Shown piece after piece: positions 1 through 6,474 of a DNA stretch of 9,318 nucleotides. Both the position numbers and the translations under genes were made by a program. Numbering within the stretch: the stretch's first letter is position 1; each line of letters begins with the position of its first letter. The stretch covers positions 1-9,318 of the forward strand of contig JBEVMS010000243.1 of NCBI GenBank assembly GCA_040508515.1, written 5' to 3'. The notes beneath the pieces are model-generated. The model saw nothing but the letters and a program-made list of their open reading frames with translations, made no database searches and was not told the DNA's origin. Origin of the DNA: JBEVMS01 sp040508515. GTDB lineage: Bacteria; Pseudomonadota; Gammaproteobacteria; Xanthomonadales; Rhodanobacteraceae.

Positions 1-527
1 GCGCGCCCGCCGAGCATGTCGTGCAGCGCCTGCTCGGCGTCGGCCAGGGTCAGCGCCACCACCACGCCCTTGCCGGCGGCCAGCCCATCGGCCTTGATCA
101 CGATCGGCGCGCCCTGCGCGCGCACATAGGCCAGCGCGGCATTGAGTTCACTGAACACCGCGTAGTGCGCGGTGGGAATTTGATGCCGGGCCAGGAAATC
201 CTTGGCGTAGGCCTTGGAGCCTTCCAATTGGGCGGCGCCGGCGCGCGGGCCGAAGATGCGCAGACCCGCATCGCGAAAGCGATCCACCACGCCGGCCACC
301 AACGGCACTTCCGGGCCAACCACGGTGAGGCCCACTTGCTCGTCGCGGGCCAGCTTGAGCAGACCATCCAGATCGGAAACCGCAACCGCGGCGTTGCGCA
401 CGCCGCGTTCGCTGGCGGTGCCGGCGTTGCCGGGCGCGACAATCACCTCGCTGACCCGCGGCGACTGCTTGAGCTTCCAGGCCAGCGCGTGCTCGCGCCC
501 ACCGTTACCGATCACCAGGACTTTCAT
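1..527 (-). CDS. purD: Phosphoribosylamine--glycine ligase (GAR synthetase), 3' end outside window
   Basis: Catalyses the ATP-dependent joining of 5-phosphoribosylamine and glycine to GAR, the second step of de novo purine synthesis, in the cytosol. The first 175 codons are visible, against roughly 430 in a complete protein; the rest lies beyond the left edge. Visible marks are the N-terminal Rossmann-like strand with GNGGREHAL (residues 7-15), APGNAGT (31-37), GPEVPLVAG (71-79), and the start of the ATP-grasp domain with KDFLARHQIPTA (109-120) and VIKADGLAAGKGVVV (143-157). The ATG at 527 is preceded by GGAG at a 6-nt spacing, a good ribosome site. The upstream neighbour is an AMP-ligase 93 nt away, not purH as in the common purHD arrangement. 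The family assignment is certain; nothing can be said about the C-terminal half. Confidence 0.97.
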   Translation of the reverse strand, partial: MKVLVIGNGGREHALAWKLKQSPRVSEVIVAPGNAGTASERGVRNAAVAVSDLDGLLKLARDEQVGLTVVGPEVPLVAGVVDRFRDAGLRIFGPRAGAAQLEGSKAYAKDFLARHQIPTAHYAVFSELNAALAYVRAQGAPIVIKADGLAAGKGVVVALTLADAEQALHDMLGGR

Positions 528-553
528 GCCGTGCTCCAAAATGCGATCCGGCC

Positions 554-559
554 ATTGTA
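554..559 (-). promoter_or_regulatory. Candidate -10 element for purD
   Basis: The reverse strand reads TACAAT 27 nt before the purD start, five of six matches to the sigma70 -10 consensus. I see no convincing -35 element at 16-18 nt upstream, so this is a weak call. It sits in the 93-bp gap after the AMP-ligase gene, which holds no other recognisable element apart from a short imperfect inverted repeat over the AMP-ligase stop codon. Confidence 0.3.
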
Positions 560-620
560 AACGTTGGCAGGCCAGCAGCGCCCGCACACGTTACTCAACG
601 CCCACGGCGCGCGTCGCCAG

Positions 621-1994
621 CTACCGGGGTGACGCGCCGCCGATCAGCGCCAGCAAGGCGGCACGCGGCAGTTTGCCGGTTTCGTTACGCGGCAGTGCCT
701 CGACCCGTATCAATCGACGCGGCAGAAACACCGGGTCCATCGCCGGGCGCAGCGCGTCCAGAATCTGCATCTCACTGACCTCAGGCGCCACCACCACGGC
801 AGCGATCCGGCGCACGCCGCCGGCATCGGCCTCGTCCAACTGGAACACCACCCCATCGCGCACCCCCGGAATCGCCAGTAAGCGTCGACTGAGATCGTTC
901 AACGAGGCGCGCTTGCCGGCGATCTCCAGCAGGTCGGCATGTCGGCCATGCAGGCGAAACCGCCGCCCGCCGTCGTGCAGGCTGACGATATCGGCCAGTT
1001 CGGCCGGTGCGTCCAGTTGCGGTGCTTCGATCAACGTGCCGTCCGGACGCGGCTGCAGGCTGACCGCATCGTAGAGTTGCCAATCCTCCTCGCAGGCGCT
1101 TCGGCGGCTGGCGAAGGCACACGTCTCGGTGGAACCGAACACTTCCAGCACCTCGCAGGCAAACTGCGCCTGCGCCTGCACAGCCAGCTCATGCGTCAGC
1201 GGCGCGGTGGCCGATAACACCGCCGCCAGCGGCGGCAGCGGCAATTGCGCCGCCAGCAAAGCGCGCAGATGCACCGGCGTGGTTACCAGCACGCGCGGCG
1301 CGGGCACCTGGGCCAAGGCCGCGACCACTTCGGCCGGAAAGAATGGCCGGCCGGTATGCACGCTGCACGTCCCCAGCAGCGGCAGCAGTACCGAGGTTTC
1401 CAACCCGAAAATATGCTGCGGCGGCACCGTGGCGACGATCGCGAACGCACTCGCCACATGCCGTTGGAGCATGCGCAGGTTGCCCGCATTGCTGGCGTGG
1501 AAATTTCGCCAACTCTTGGCGTTGGCCTTGGGCACGCCGGTAGAACCGGAGGTATAGGCGATCGCTACCGTCTGCGCGGCCGGGATCGTCGGCATCGGCA
1601 TTTCATGAAAAGACGTCTGGACGTCCAAGTCAGGCAACTGAAGATAGCCCAGCGGCGCCGGCTGCAAGGCCTGCTCGCCCAGCGCATAACAGCCCGGATG
1701 CGCCGCCATCACTTCGTCGATCGCCCGCGGCGCGCGCGAGGGCGGCAGCAAGTTGATTTGCCCACGCAACGCGATGGCGCAGAAAGCGACCAGGAACGCG
1801 TAGCGGTCCTCACACAGGTTGACCGTCGCCGCCGCCGGCAAGCGCACAGCCACCTGCTGCACATGCGCCACAAACTGCGCCACGCTGACCGGTAGACCGT
1901 CGCGCCAGGCCAGCACGCGGGCGCTGTCGATACCGTTCAGCAGCGGCAGCTCGGCCGGGCCGGGCGAGACGGATCGTTCAGGGGTAGTGACCAC
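621..1994 (-). CDS. Stand-alone adenylate-forming AMP-ligase, aryl-polyene/xanthomonadin (XanA2/ApeH-like) type
   Basis: A 457-residue member of the ANL superfamily (acyl/aryl-CoA and acyl-carrier-protein ligases), expected to activate a carboxylic acid as its adenylate and pass it to a thiol. The core motifs are intact: the P-loop TSGSTGVPK at residues 148-156, the adenine-binding FGSTET at 286-291, RHADLLEIAGKRASL at 351-365 around the hinge, and the C-terminal NETGKL with the catalytic lysine at 441. The N-terminal stretch with NLCEDRYAFLVAF and GQINLLPP (residues 59-85) resembles, from memory, the AMP-ligases of aryl-polyene clusters, where XanA2 loads 3-hydroxybenzoate in xanthomonadin synthesis; substrate and partner here are inferred. 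No carrier protein, ketosynthase or dehydratase is nearby. The start is GTG at 1994 with only a weak GAG ribosome site, 35 nt after tsaC, so it is probably co-transcribed with tsaC. Base composition looks like its neighbours. Family assignment is firm, pathway assignment moderate. Confidence 0.85.
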   Translation of the reverse strand: MVTTPERSVSPGPAELPLLNGIDSARVLAWRDGLPVSVAQFVAHVQQVAVRLPAAATVNLCEDRYAFLVAFCAIALRGQINLLPPSRAPRAIDEVMAAHPGCYALGEQALQPAPLGYLQLPDLDVQTSFHEMPMPTIPAAQTVAIAYTSGSTGVPKANAKSWRNFHASNAGNLRMLQRHVASAFAIVATVPPQHIFGLETSVLLPLLGTCSVHTGRPFFPAEVVAALAQVPAPRVLVTTPVHLRALLAAQLPLPPLAAVLSATAPLTHELAVQAQAQFACEVLEVFGSTETCAFASRRSACEEDWQLYDAVSLQPRPDGTLIEAPQLDAPAELADIVSLHDGGRRFRLHGRHADLLEIAGKRASLNDLSRRLLAIPGVRDGVVFQLDEADAGGVRRIAAVVVAPEVSEMQILDALRPAMDPVFLPRRLIRVEALPRNETGKLPRAALLALIGGASPR

Positions 1995-2029
1995 GGCAAC
2001 TCGTCAGTCGATCGATCGGATCAGTCAGA

Positions 2030-2602
2030 TCACGCGCGCACCACCGCGCCAGTGAGCGCGTCGCGGATCACCGTGGGCCGATCGAGGTCCCCCAGCGGCG
2101 CCTCCAACAAACCGTCCAGGCGATCGCCGAAATAGTCGACCACGGTCTGCACCTTGCGCGCCGGCAAGGCGCCGTGCGGGTTGGCGCTGGTCGACACCAG
2201 CGCACCGCCGAAGGCTCGGCACAGCGCCGCAGCGGGCGCATGCGCGGTGATCCGCAAGGCGATGCCGGGATGCTGACCGGCCACCCAACTGGGCACCTGC
2301 GCAGTACGCGGGAACACCCAAGTGTACGGCCCCGGCCATTCGCCGCGGATGCGCTGCATGATATGCGGCGGCACCGCATCGAGCTGGATGTAACGCTCGA
2401 CCTGCGAAAAATCCGCGGCGATCAGCAGCACGCCCTGGTTCGGCGGACGCTGCTTGAGCGCGAACAACCGTGCGAAGGCGACCTGGTTATGCGGATCGCA
2501 GCCAAGGCCGAATACCGCCTCGGTCGGATAGGCCAGCACGCCGCCGCGATGCAGCCGCTCGGCGGCCGCATCGAGTTCGCCAAGCGTGTAGCGCTGCAGC
2601 AT
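2030..2602 (-). CDS. tsaC: L-threonylcarbamoyladenylate synthase, TsaC (YrdC/RimN) short form
   Basis: Makes threonylcarbamoyl-AMP from threonine, bicarbonate and ATP, the first step of t6A37 formation on ANN-decoding tRNAs; the TsaBDE machinery completes the reaction. The 190-residue length matches TsaC rather than Sua5, which carries an additional C-terminal domain. Visible YrdC-fold marks are YPTEAVFGLGCDP (residues 25-37), the substrate-binding LKQRPPNQGVLLIAA (49-63), the GPYTWVFP strand (91-98), and VSTSANPHG (136-144). The ATG directly follows the TAA of topA (TAAATG, no gap) and lacks a clear Shine-Dalgarno site, so translation is probably coupled to topA. The order dprA ... tsaC agrees with E. 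coli and Pseudomonas, as I recall them. The product is a soluble cytosolic enzyme and no key residue appears to be missing. Confidence 0.95.
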   Translation of the reverse strand: MLQRYTLGELDAAAERLHRGGVLAYPTEAVFGLGCDPHNQVAFARLFALKQRPPNQGVLLIAADFSQVERYIQLDAVPPHIMQRIRGEWPGPYTWVFPRTAQVPSWVAGQHPGIALRITAHAPAAALCRAFGGALVSTSANPHGALPARKVQTVVDYFGDRLDGLLEAPLGDLDRPTVIRDALTGAVVRA

Positions 2603-5131
2603 TTAGAGGTCGCCCGTATCAGGCGACATGACGGCGGTCTTGACCGCCGCACTCTTCTTGACGGTCGCCTTTTTGCTCGCGGTTTTCTTCGTTGTGGCCT
2701 TCTTCGCGGCAGTTTTCTTGGTAGCGGTTTTCTTGCTCGCCGTTTTCTTCGCGGCAGGCTCTTTCTTGACCGCGGTCTTCTTCGCTGGCGCGGCCTTTTT
2801 CGCGCTGGCTTTCTTGGTCGCGCCACGGCCCTTCTTGACCGGCGCGGCAGCGAGCAGTTCCAGGCACTGCGCCTGGGTCAATTCCTTCGGTTCCTGATCC
2901 TTGGGAATGCGCGCGTTCTTTTCGCCATCGGTGATGTAGGGGCCGTAGCGGCCGTTAAGCACCTGCACGCCGTCGCCGAAATCCAGGATCAGCCGGTTGG
3001 CCAGCATCTCCAATTTCTCGGCGACGATCTGCAGCGCGCGCGGCAACTCGATCGTGTAGGGATCGTCTTCGGGCTTCAGCGAGGCATACGTGCTGCCCTG
3101 CTTGACGAACGGACCGAAGCGGCCCACGCCTACGCTGACTTCGTCGCCGCTCTCGGTCTGGCCCAACATGCGCGGCAGCTTGAACAGCTCCAGCGCCTCG
3201 GCCAGGGTGATCGTGTGCATACTCTGGCCCGGGCGCAGGCTGGCGAAGGTCGGCTTGTCCTCGTCTTCCTTGGTGCCGATCGCCGCGTAGGGTCCGAATC
3301 GGCCCAGCCGCACCGACACCGGCTTGCCGGTCTTGGGATCGGCGCCCAGCTCGCGCGCGCCGGTCGCCTCGTTGCGGTCGACTGACTCGGTCTTCTCGTC
3401 CACCTGTTGCTTGAACGGCACCCAGAAGCGCTCCATCAGCGGCACCCAGGCCTGCTCGCCGCGACTGACCGCATCGAGCTCGTCTTCCAGCTTGGCGGTG
3501 AAGTCGTAATCGACGTAGCGGGTGAAATGCACGGTAAGGAACGTACTCACCGCGCGACCGACGTCGGTCGGCTTGAAGCGGCGCGCATCCAGCAATACGT
3601 ACTCGCGGTTGAGCAGCACCTGGATGATGCTGGCATAGGTCGACGGGCGCCCGATGCCGTGTTCTTCCAGCGTCTTGACCAGACTGGCCTCGGAGTAGCG
3701 CGGCGGCGGCTCGGTGAAGTGCTGGTCGGTGACGATCTGCTGCAACGGCACCGCTTCGCCGGCGAGCAGACGCGGCAGGCGGCGGCCTTCGTCCTCGTCC
3801 TCGGCGCCCTTCTGGTCGCGACCTTCCTCGTACACCGCCAGGAAGCCAGGATCGATCACCGTGGTGCCGGTGGCACGGAACGAGGCTTCGCCACCGGCCG
3901 CGCGCGGCAACGCAAATTCCACCGAGACAGTGTTGAGCGTGGCGTGGATCATCTGGCAGGCCACGGTGCGCTTCCAGATCAATTCGTACAGCTTGCGCTG
4001 GTCCTCGTTGAGGTAGGAGGCCATCTCGCGCGGGGTACGCAGCGCCGAGGTGGGACGCACCGCCTCATGCGCTTCCTGCGCGTTTTTGGACTTGGTGCGA
4101 TAGACCTGCGGACCTTCCGGCAAGGCTTTGGTGCCGAAATCGCGCGCGATCAGTTCGCGCAGCTCGGTCACCGCGTCCTCCGACAGCGCGGTGGCGTCGG
4201 TACGCATATAAGTGATCAGGCCGACATTGCCTTCGCTGCCCAGCGCCACGCCTTCGTACAGACCCTGCGCCACGCGCATGGTGCGGCTGGTGGAGAAGCC
4301 GAGCTTGCGCGCGGCCTCCTGCTGCAAGGTGGAGGTGGTGAACGGCGGCGCCGGGCGACGCTTGCGTTCCTTGGAGCCGACCTCGCTGACGGTCAACTTG
4401 CCGTTGGCCGCCTCGCTCAGCGCGCGCCGCGCGGCCTGCGCGTCGGCTTCGTTGGTCAGGTCGAACTGCTCGAATTTCTTGCCGTTGAGCTTGGTCAGGC
4501 GCGCGTTGAAATCGCCGTCCTTGTGTTTAAGCTGGGCCTCGACAGTCCAGTACTCGCGTGCCTTGAACGCCTCGATCTCTTCTTCGCGCTCCACGATCAT
4601 GCGCAGCGCCGGGCTCTGCACGCGGCCGGCGGACAAGCCGCGCTGCACCTTGCGCCACAACACCGGCGACAGGTTGAAGCCGACCAGGTAATCCAGCGCG
4701 CGGCGGGCCTGCTGCGCATCGACCATGTCCAGCGACAGCTCGCGCGGCTGCGCCACGGCGGCCTTGATCGCCTTGGGCGTGATCTCGGAAAACACCACCC
4801 GATGCAAGGTCTTGCCGTCGGTCAGGCCGCGTTCTTTCAAGATCTCGCTGATATGCCAGGAGATCGCCTCACCCTCGCGATCCAAGTCGGTCGCCAGATA
4901 GATGTCGTCAGCCAGCTTGGCCGCCTTGGCGATGGCGTCGACGTGCTTTTCGTTGCGGTCGATCACCTCGTAGGCCATCGCAAAACCGTGCTCGGGATCG
5001 ACCGCGCCCTCCTTGGGCCGCAAATCGCGCACATGGCCGTAGGAGGCCAGGACCTGAAAGTCCTTGCCGAGGTATTTGTTGATCGTCTTGGCCTTGGCCG
5101 GCGATTCGACGATGAGCAGGTTTTTTGCCAT
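2603..5131 (-). CDS. topA: DNA topoisomerase I (type IA) with lysine-rich C-terminal tail
   Basis: Relaxes negatively supercoiled DNA by passing a strand through a transient single-strand break. The 842-residue protein starts MAKNLLIVESPAKAKTI. The TOPRIM domain has its acidic triad in TDLDREGEA (Asp82, Asp84, Glu86). The catalytic tyrosine is Tyr308 in GLITYMRTD, and the EEHGIGRPSTYA motif follows at about 489-500. Three topoisomerase C-terminal repeats with GRFGPY, GRFGPF and GRYGPY cores lie near residues 610-735. Only two cysteines occur after residue 390 and no CxxC pairs, so the zinc ribbons of E. coli TopA are absent. From about residue 765 the protein is a Lys/Ala/Thr tail of KK doublets every 5-6 residues. 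An in-frame TTG at 5149 would add six residues (MRNWYS); I prefer the ATG at 5131 because the family begins there. It ends flush against tsaC. dprA lies upstream across 125 bp. Confidence 0.97.
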   Translation of the reverse strand: MAKNLLIVESPAKAKTINKYLGKDFQVLASYGHVRDLRPKEGAVDPEHGFAMAYEVIDRNEKHVDAIAKAAKLADDIYLATDLDREGEAISWHISEILKERGLTDGKTLHRVVFSEITPKAIKAAVAQPRELSLDMVDAQQARRALDYLVGFNLSPVLWRKVQRGLSAGRVQSPALRMIVEREEEIEAFKAREYWTVEAQLKHKDGDFNARLTKLNGKKFEQFDLTNEADAQAARRALSEAANGKLTVSEVGSKERKRRPAPPFTTSTLQQEAARKLGFSTSRTMRVAQGLYEGVALGSEGNVGLITYMRTDATALSEDAVTELRELIARDFGTKALPEGPQVYRTKSKNAQEAHEAVRPTSALRTPREMASYLNEDQRKLYELIWKRTVACQMIHATLNTVSVEFALPRAAGGEASFRATGTTVIDPGFLAVYEEGRDQKGAEDEDEGRRLPRLLAGEAVPLQQIVTDQHFTEPPPRYSEASLVKTLEEHGIGRPSTYASIIQVLLNREYVLLDARRFKPTDVGRAVSTFLTVHFTRYVDYDFTAKLEDELDAVSRGEQAWVPLMERFWVPFKQQVDEKTESVDRNEATGARELGADPKTGKPVSVRLGRFGPYAAIGTKEDEDKPTFASLRPGQSMHTITLAEALELFKLPRMLGQTESGDEVSVGVGRFGPFVKQGSTYASLKPEDDPYTIELPRALQIVAEKLEMLANRLILDFGDGVQVLNGRYGPYITDGEKNARIPKDQEPKELTQAQCLELLAAAPVKKGRGATKKASAKKAAPAKKTAVKKEPAAKKTASKKTATKKTAAKKATTKKTASKKATVKKSAAVKTAVMSPDTGDL
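2654..2815 (-). repeat. Degenerate ~15-bp tandem repeat coding the TopA lysine tail
   Basis: Inside topA, about eleven units of five to six codons each begin with a lysine doublet (KKTAS, KKTAT, KKTAA, KKATT, KKTAS, KKATV and so on). On the plus strand this shows as recurring TTCTT/TTTTC blocks, locally richer in T than the surrounding GC-rich DNA. The units vary in sequence, so this is a coding repeat and not a perfect satellite. Such arrays can change unit number between strains without breaking the frame when the unit is 15 or 18 bp. Confidence 0.65.
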
Positions 5132-5212
5132 GGAGTACCAGTTCCGCAATCAGGGCGCGGCCCACCTTTGAGGCGACCGCTTATTTAGTTGAAACCACGC
5201 CACCCTGACCGC

Positions 5213-5218
5213 TGTCAA
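5213..5218 (-). promoter_or_regulatory. Candidate -35 box (TTGACA) for topA
   Basis: The reverse strand of the 125-bp dprA-topA gap contains a perfect TTGACA about 80 nt before the topA start. The best AT-rich match downstream (TAAATA) lies 25 nt away, too far for a standard sigma70 spacing, and the hexamer at 17-18 nt (GTTTCA/TTTCAA) is poor. A separate topA promoter is plausible because supercoiling-responsive topA promoters are known in other bacteria, but the sequence alone does not establish it. Confidence 0.35.
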
Positions 5219-5256
5219 GCTGGAAGTACAGCAACGCCACGTGAAGCGGCCGCCTT

Positions 5257-6393
5257 TCACGCCGGTAAACGCTGGTAGCGATTGCCCGCCAGCGACTCGA
5301 CCAAACCATCCAGCTCCAGTTGCAACAGGCGCGCGCCCAGCACCGCCGCCGGCTGCTCGCAGCGCTGCACCAGTTCGTCCAGTCCCACCGGATCGTGGCC
5401 CAGCGCCGACAGCAACTGCTCGGCCAACGGATCGGCCTGGTCCGGCACCGCCAACGGCGCCTGACCCCTCGTCGTGGCGGTGTCCAACGCCAGCCGCGCG
5501 GCCAGTTCCACGCCTAGTGCACGCGCCGCCGGCAGCAACGCCTGCAGTACCTCGTCGACGGTTTCCACCAACCTGGCGCCGTCGCGAATCAGCTGATGGC
5601 AGCCGCGAGCGAGCGGATTATGGATGGAACCGGGCAGGGCGAACACCTCCCGTCCTTGTTCGGCGGCCAGCCGTGCCGTGATCAGTGACCCCGATTGCAA
5701 CCCCGCCTCGATTACCAAGGTGCCCTGGGCCAGCCCGGCGATCAACCGGTTGCGGCGTGGAAAGTGATCCGCGCGCGCGGCGGTTCCTGGAAGAAATTCG
5801 CTGACGATGACTCCATGTACGGCGATGATCGATGCCAGCTTGCGATGTTTCGCCGGGTAGACCCGATCCGGCCCGGTGCCGATCACCGCTACGGTAGGTT
5901 GCTGGGCATCCAACGCTGCCTGATGCGCGGCCGCATCGATGCCCTCGGCCATGCCGCTAGTCACCAGCCAACCGGCCTGCGCCAACGCCGCGGCGAACTG
6001 CCGCGCATGCGCCACGCCGCCCGCGCTGGCCTGACGCGCGCCGACCACCGCCACCTGCGGTCGCAGTAGCAGGCTCGCATCACCCTGCACGAACAATGCC
6101 GCCGGCGGCTGCGCGATAGTTTCCAATGGTGCGGGAAAATCCTCGTCGGTGCAGCGCAGGAGCCGACACCCGGGCTGCGCCAGCCAATCCAGATCGGCGC
6201 GCAGCCGCTGTTCATCGGGACGACGCAGCCAGGCGCGCGTGGCGGCATCCGGTTGCGGCATACGTTCAAGCAGGCTCAGCGCCGCGGCGCTGTCGCCACC
6301 TGCCTGCCCCAGCAAACGGCGTAGCCGGCCCGGCCCCAGACCGGGCGTGCGCAGCAATAACAGCCAGTTCCAATCGTCATCGTGTCGGTTCAT
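5257..6393 (-). CDS. dprA: DNA-processing protein DprA (Smf)
   Basis: A cytosolic protein that binds incoming single-stranded DNA during natural transformation and loads RecA on it. The 378 residues show an N-terminal helix-hairpin-helix/SAM-like part with TPGLGPGRLRRLL (16-28). The Rossmann-like DprA core follows, with VAVVGARQAS (114-123), VTSGMAEGIDAAAH (144-157), IGTGPDRVYP (171-180), HFPRRNRLIAGLA (210-222) and GLQSGSLITA (231-240). A C-terminal winged-helix (DML1-like) domain spans about 322-376. Length and order are typical of proteobacterial DprA. The ATG at 6393 fits the family's N-terminus although its ribosome site is weak. tsaP lies 81 nt upstream with a hairpin between, and topA follows after 125 bp. 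The stop codon lies inside a short imperfect inverted repeat (5241-5260). In organisms without competence the gene persists with unclear function. Confidence 0.96.
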   Translation of the reverse strand: MNRHDDDWNWLLLLRTPGLGPGRLRRLLGQAGGDSAAALSLLERMPQPDAATRAWLRRPDEQRLRADLDWLAQPGCRLLRCTDEDFPAPLETIAQPPAALFVQGDASLLLRPQVAVVGARQASAGGVAHARQFAAALAQAGWLVTSGMAEGIDAAAHQAALDAQQPTVAVIGTGPDRVYPAKHRKLASIIAVHGVIVSEFLPGTAARADHFPRRNRLIAGLAQGTLVIEAGLQSGSLITARLAAEQGREVFALPGSIHNPLARGCHQLIRDGARLVETVDEVLQALLPAARALGVELAARLALDTATTRGQAPLAVPDQADPLAEQLLSALGHDPVGLDELVQRCEQPAAVLGARLLQLELDGLVESLAGNRYQRLPA

Positions 6394-6420
6394 CCGCTGA
6401 GTCTAGACACGCCGCAAACG

Positions 6421-6450
6421 ACGACGGCGCGGTGGTGGCCGCGCCGTCGT
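6421..6450 (-). terminator. Perfect 12-bp inverted repeat between tsaP and dprA, terminator-like
   Basis: Arms 6421-6432 and 6439-6450 are exact reverse complements (ACGACGGCGCGG and its partner) around a 6-nt loop, giving a very stable GC-rich stem 24 nt after the tsaP stop codon. On the leftward transcript the stem is followed by CGTTTGCGG, so there is no proper U-tract. It may act as a partial terminator, a 3'-end stabiliser of the tsaP message, or an attenuator that lowers dprA expression. Its place between two co-directional genes supports a transcript-level role; which one is inference. Confidence 0.45.
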
Positions 6451-6474
6451 GTCGGTCGATGCCTAAAGTTGCGC

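Noticed and set aside
610..636. Short inverted repeat (CGCGTC / GACGCG) over the AMP-ligase stop codon as a terminator
   Set aside because: Only six outer pairs are firm, the inner pairs are broken, and no U-tract follows.
2005..2026. CGATCGATCG palindrome flanked by TCAGTC direct repeats between tsaC and the AMP-ligase
   Set aside because: The repeats are six bases long and the palindrome is simple GATC iteration in a 35-bp spacer; no insertion-element ends or target-site duplication are seen.
2174..3385. 403-codon open frame on the plus strand, opposite tsaC and topA
   Set aside because: Its repetitive Arg/Leu/Phe/Gly-rich middle is simply the antisense of the TopA lysine repeats; it crosses two real genes.
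3407..5188. 593-codon open frame on the plus strand, opposite topA
   Set aside because: It lies wholly antisense to the conserved topA frame and its composition (many Arg, Leu, His, Gly, Gln) is typical of a GC-rich shadow frame. No recognisable domain is present.
5180..5240. Small open frame in the dprA-topA gap (VALLYFQLDSGQGGVVSTK) as a remnant of smg
   Set aside because: It does not resemble the Smg C-terminus I remember and has no ribosome site; it is too short to support a gene or a pseudogene call.
5241..5260. Imperfect inverted repeat over the dprA stop codon as a terminator
   Set aside because: The stem contains a bulge and almost no loop, and no U-tract follows on the leftward transcript.
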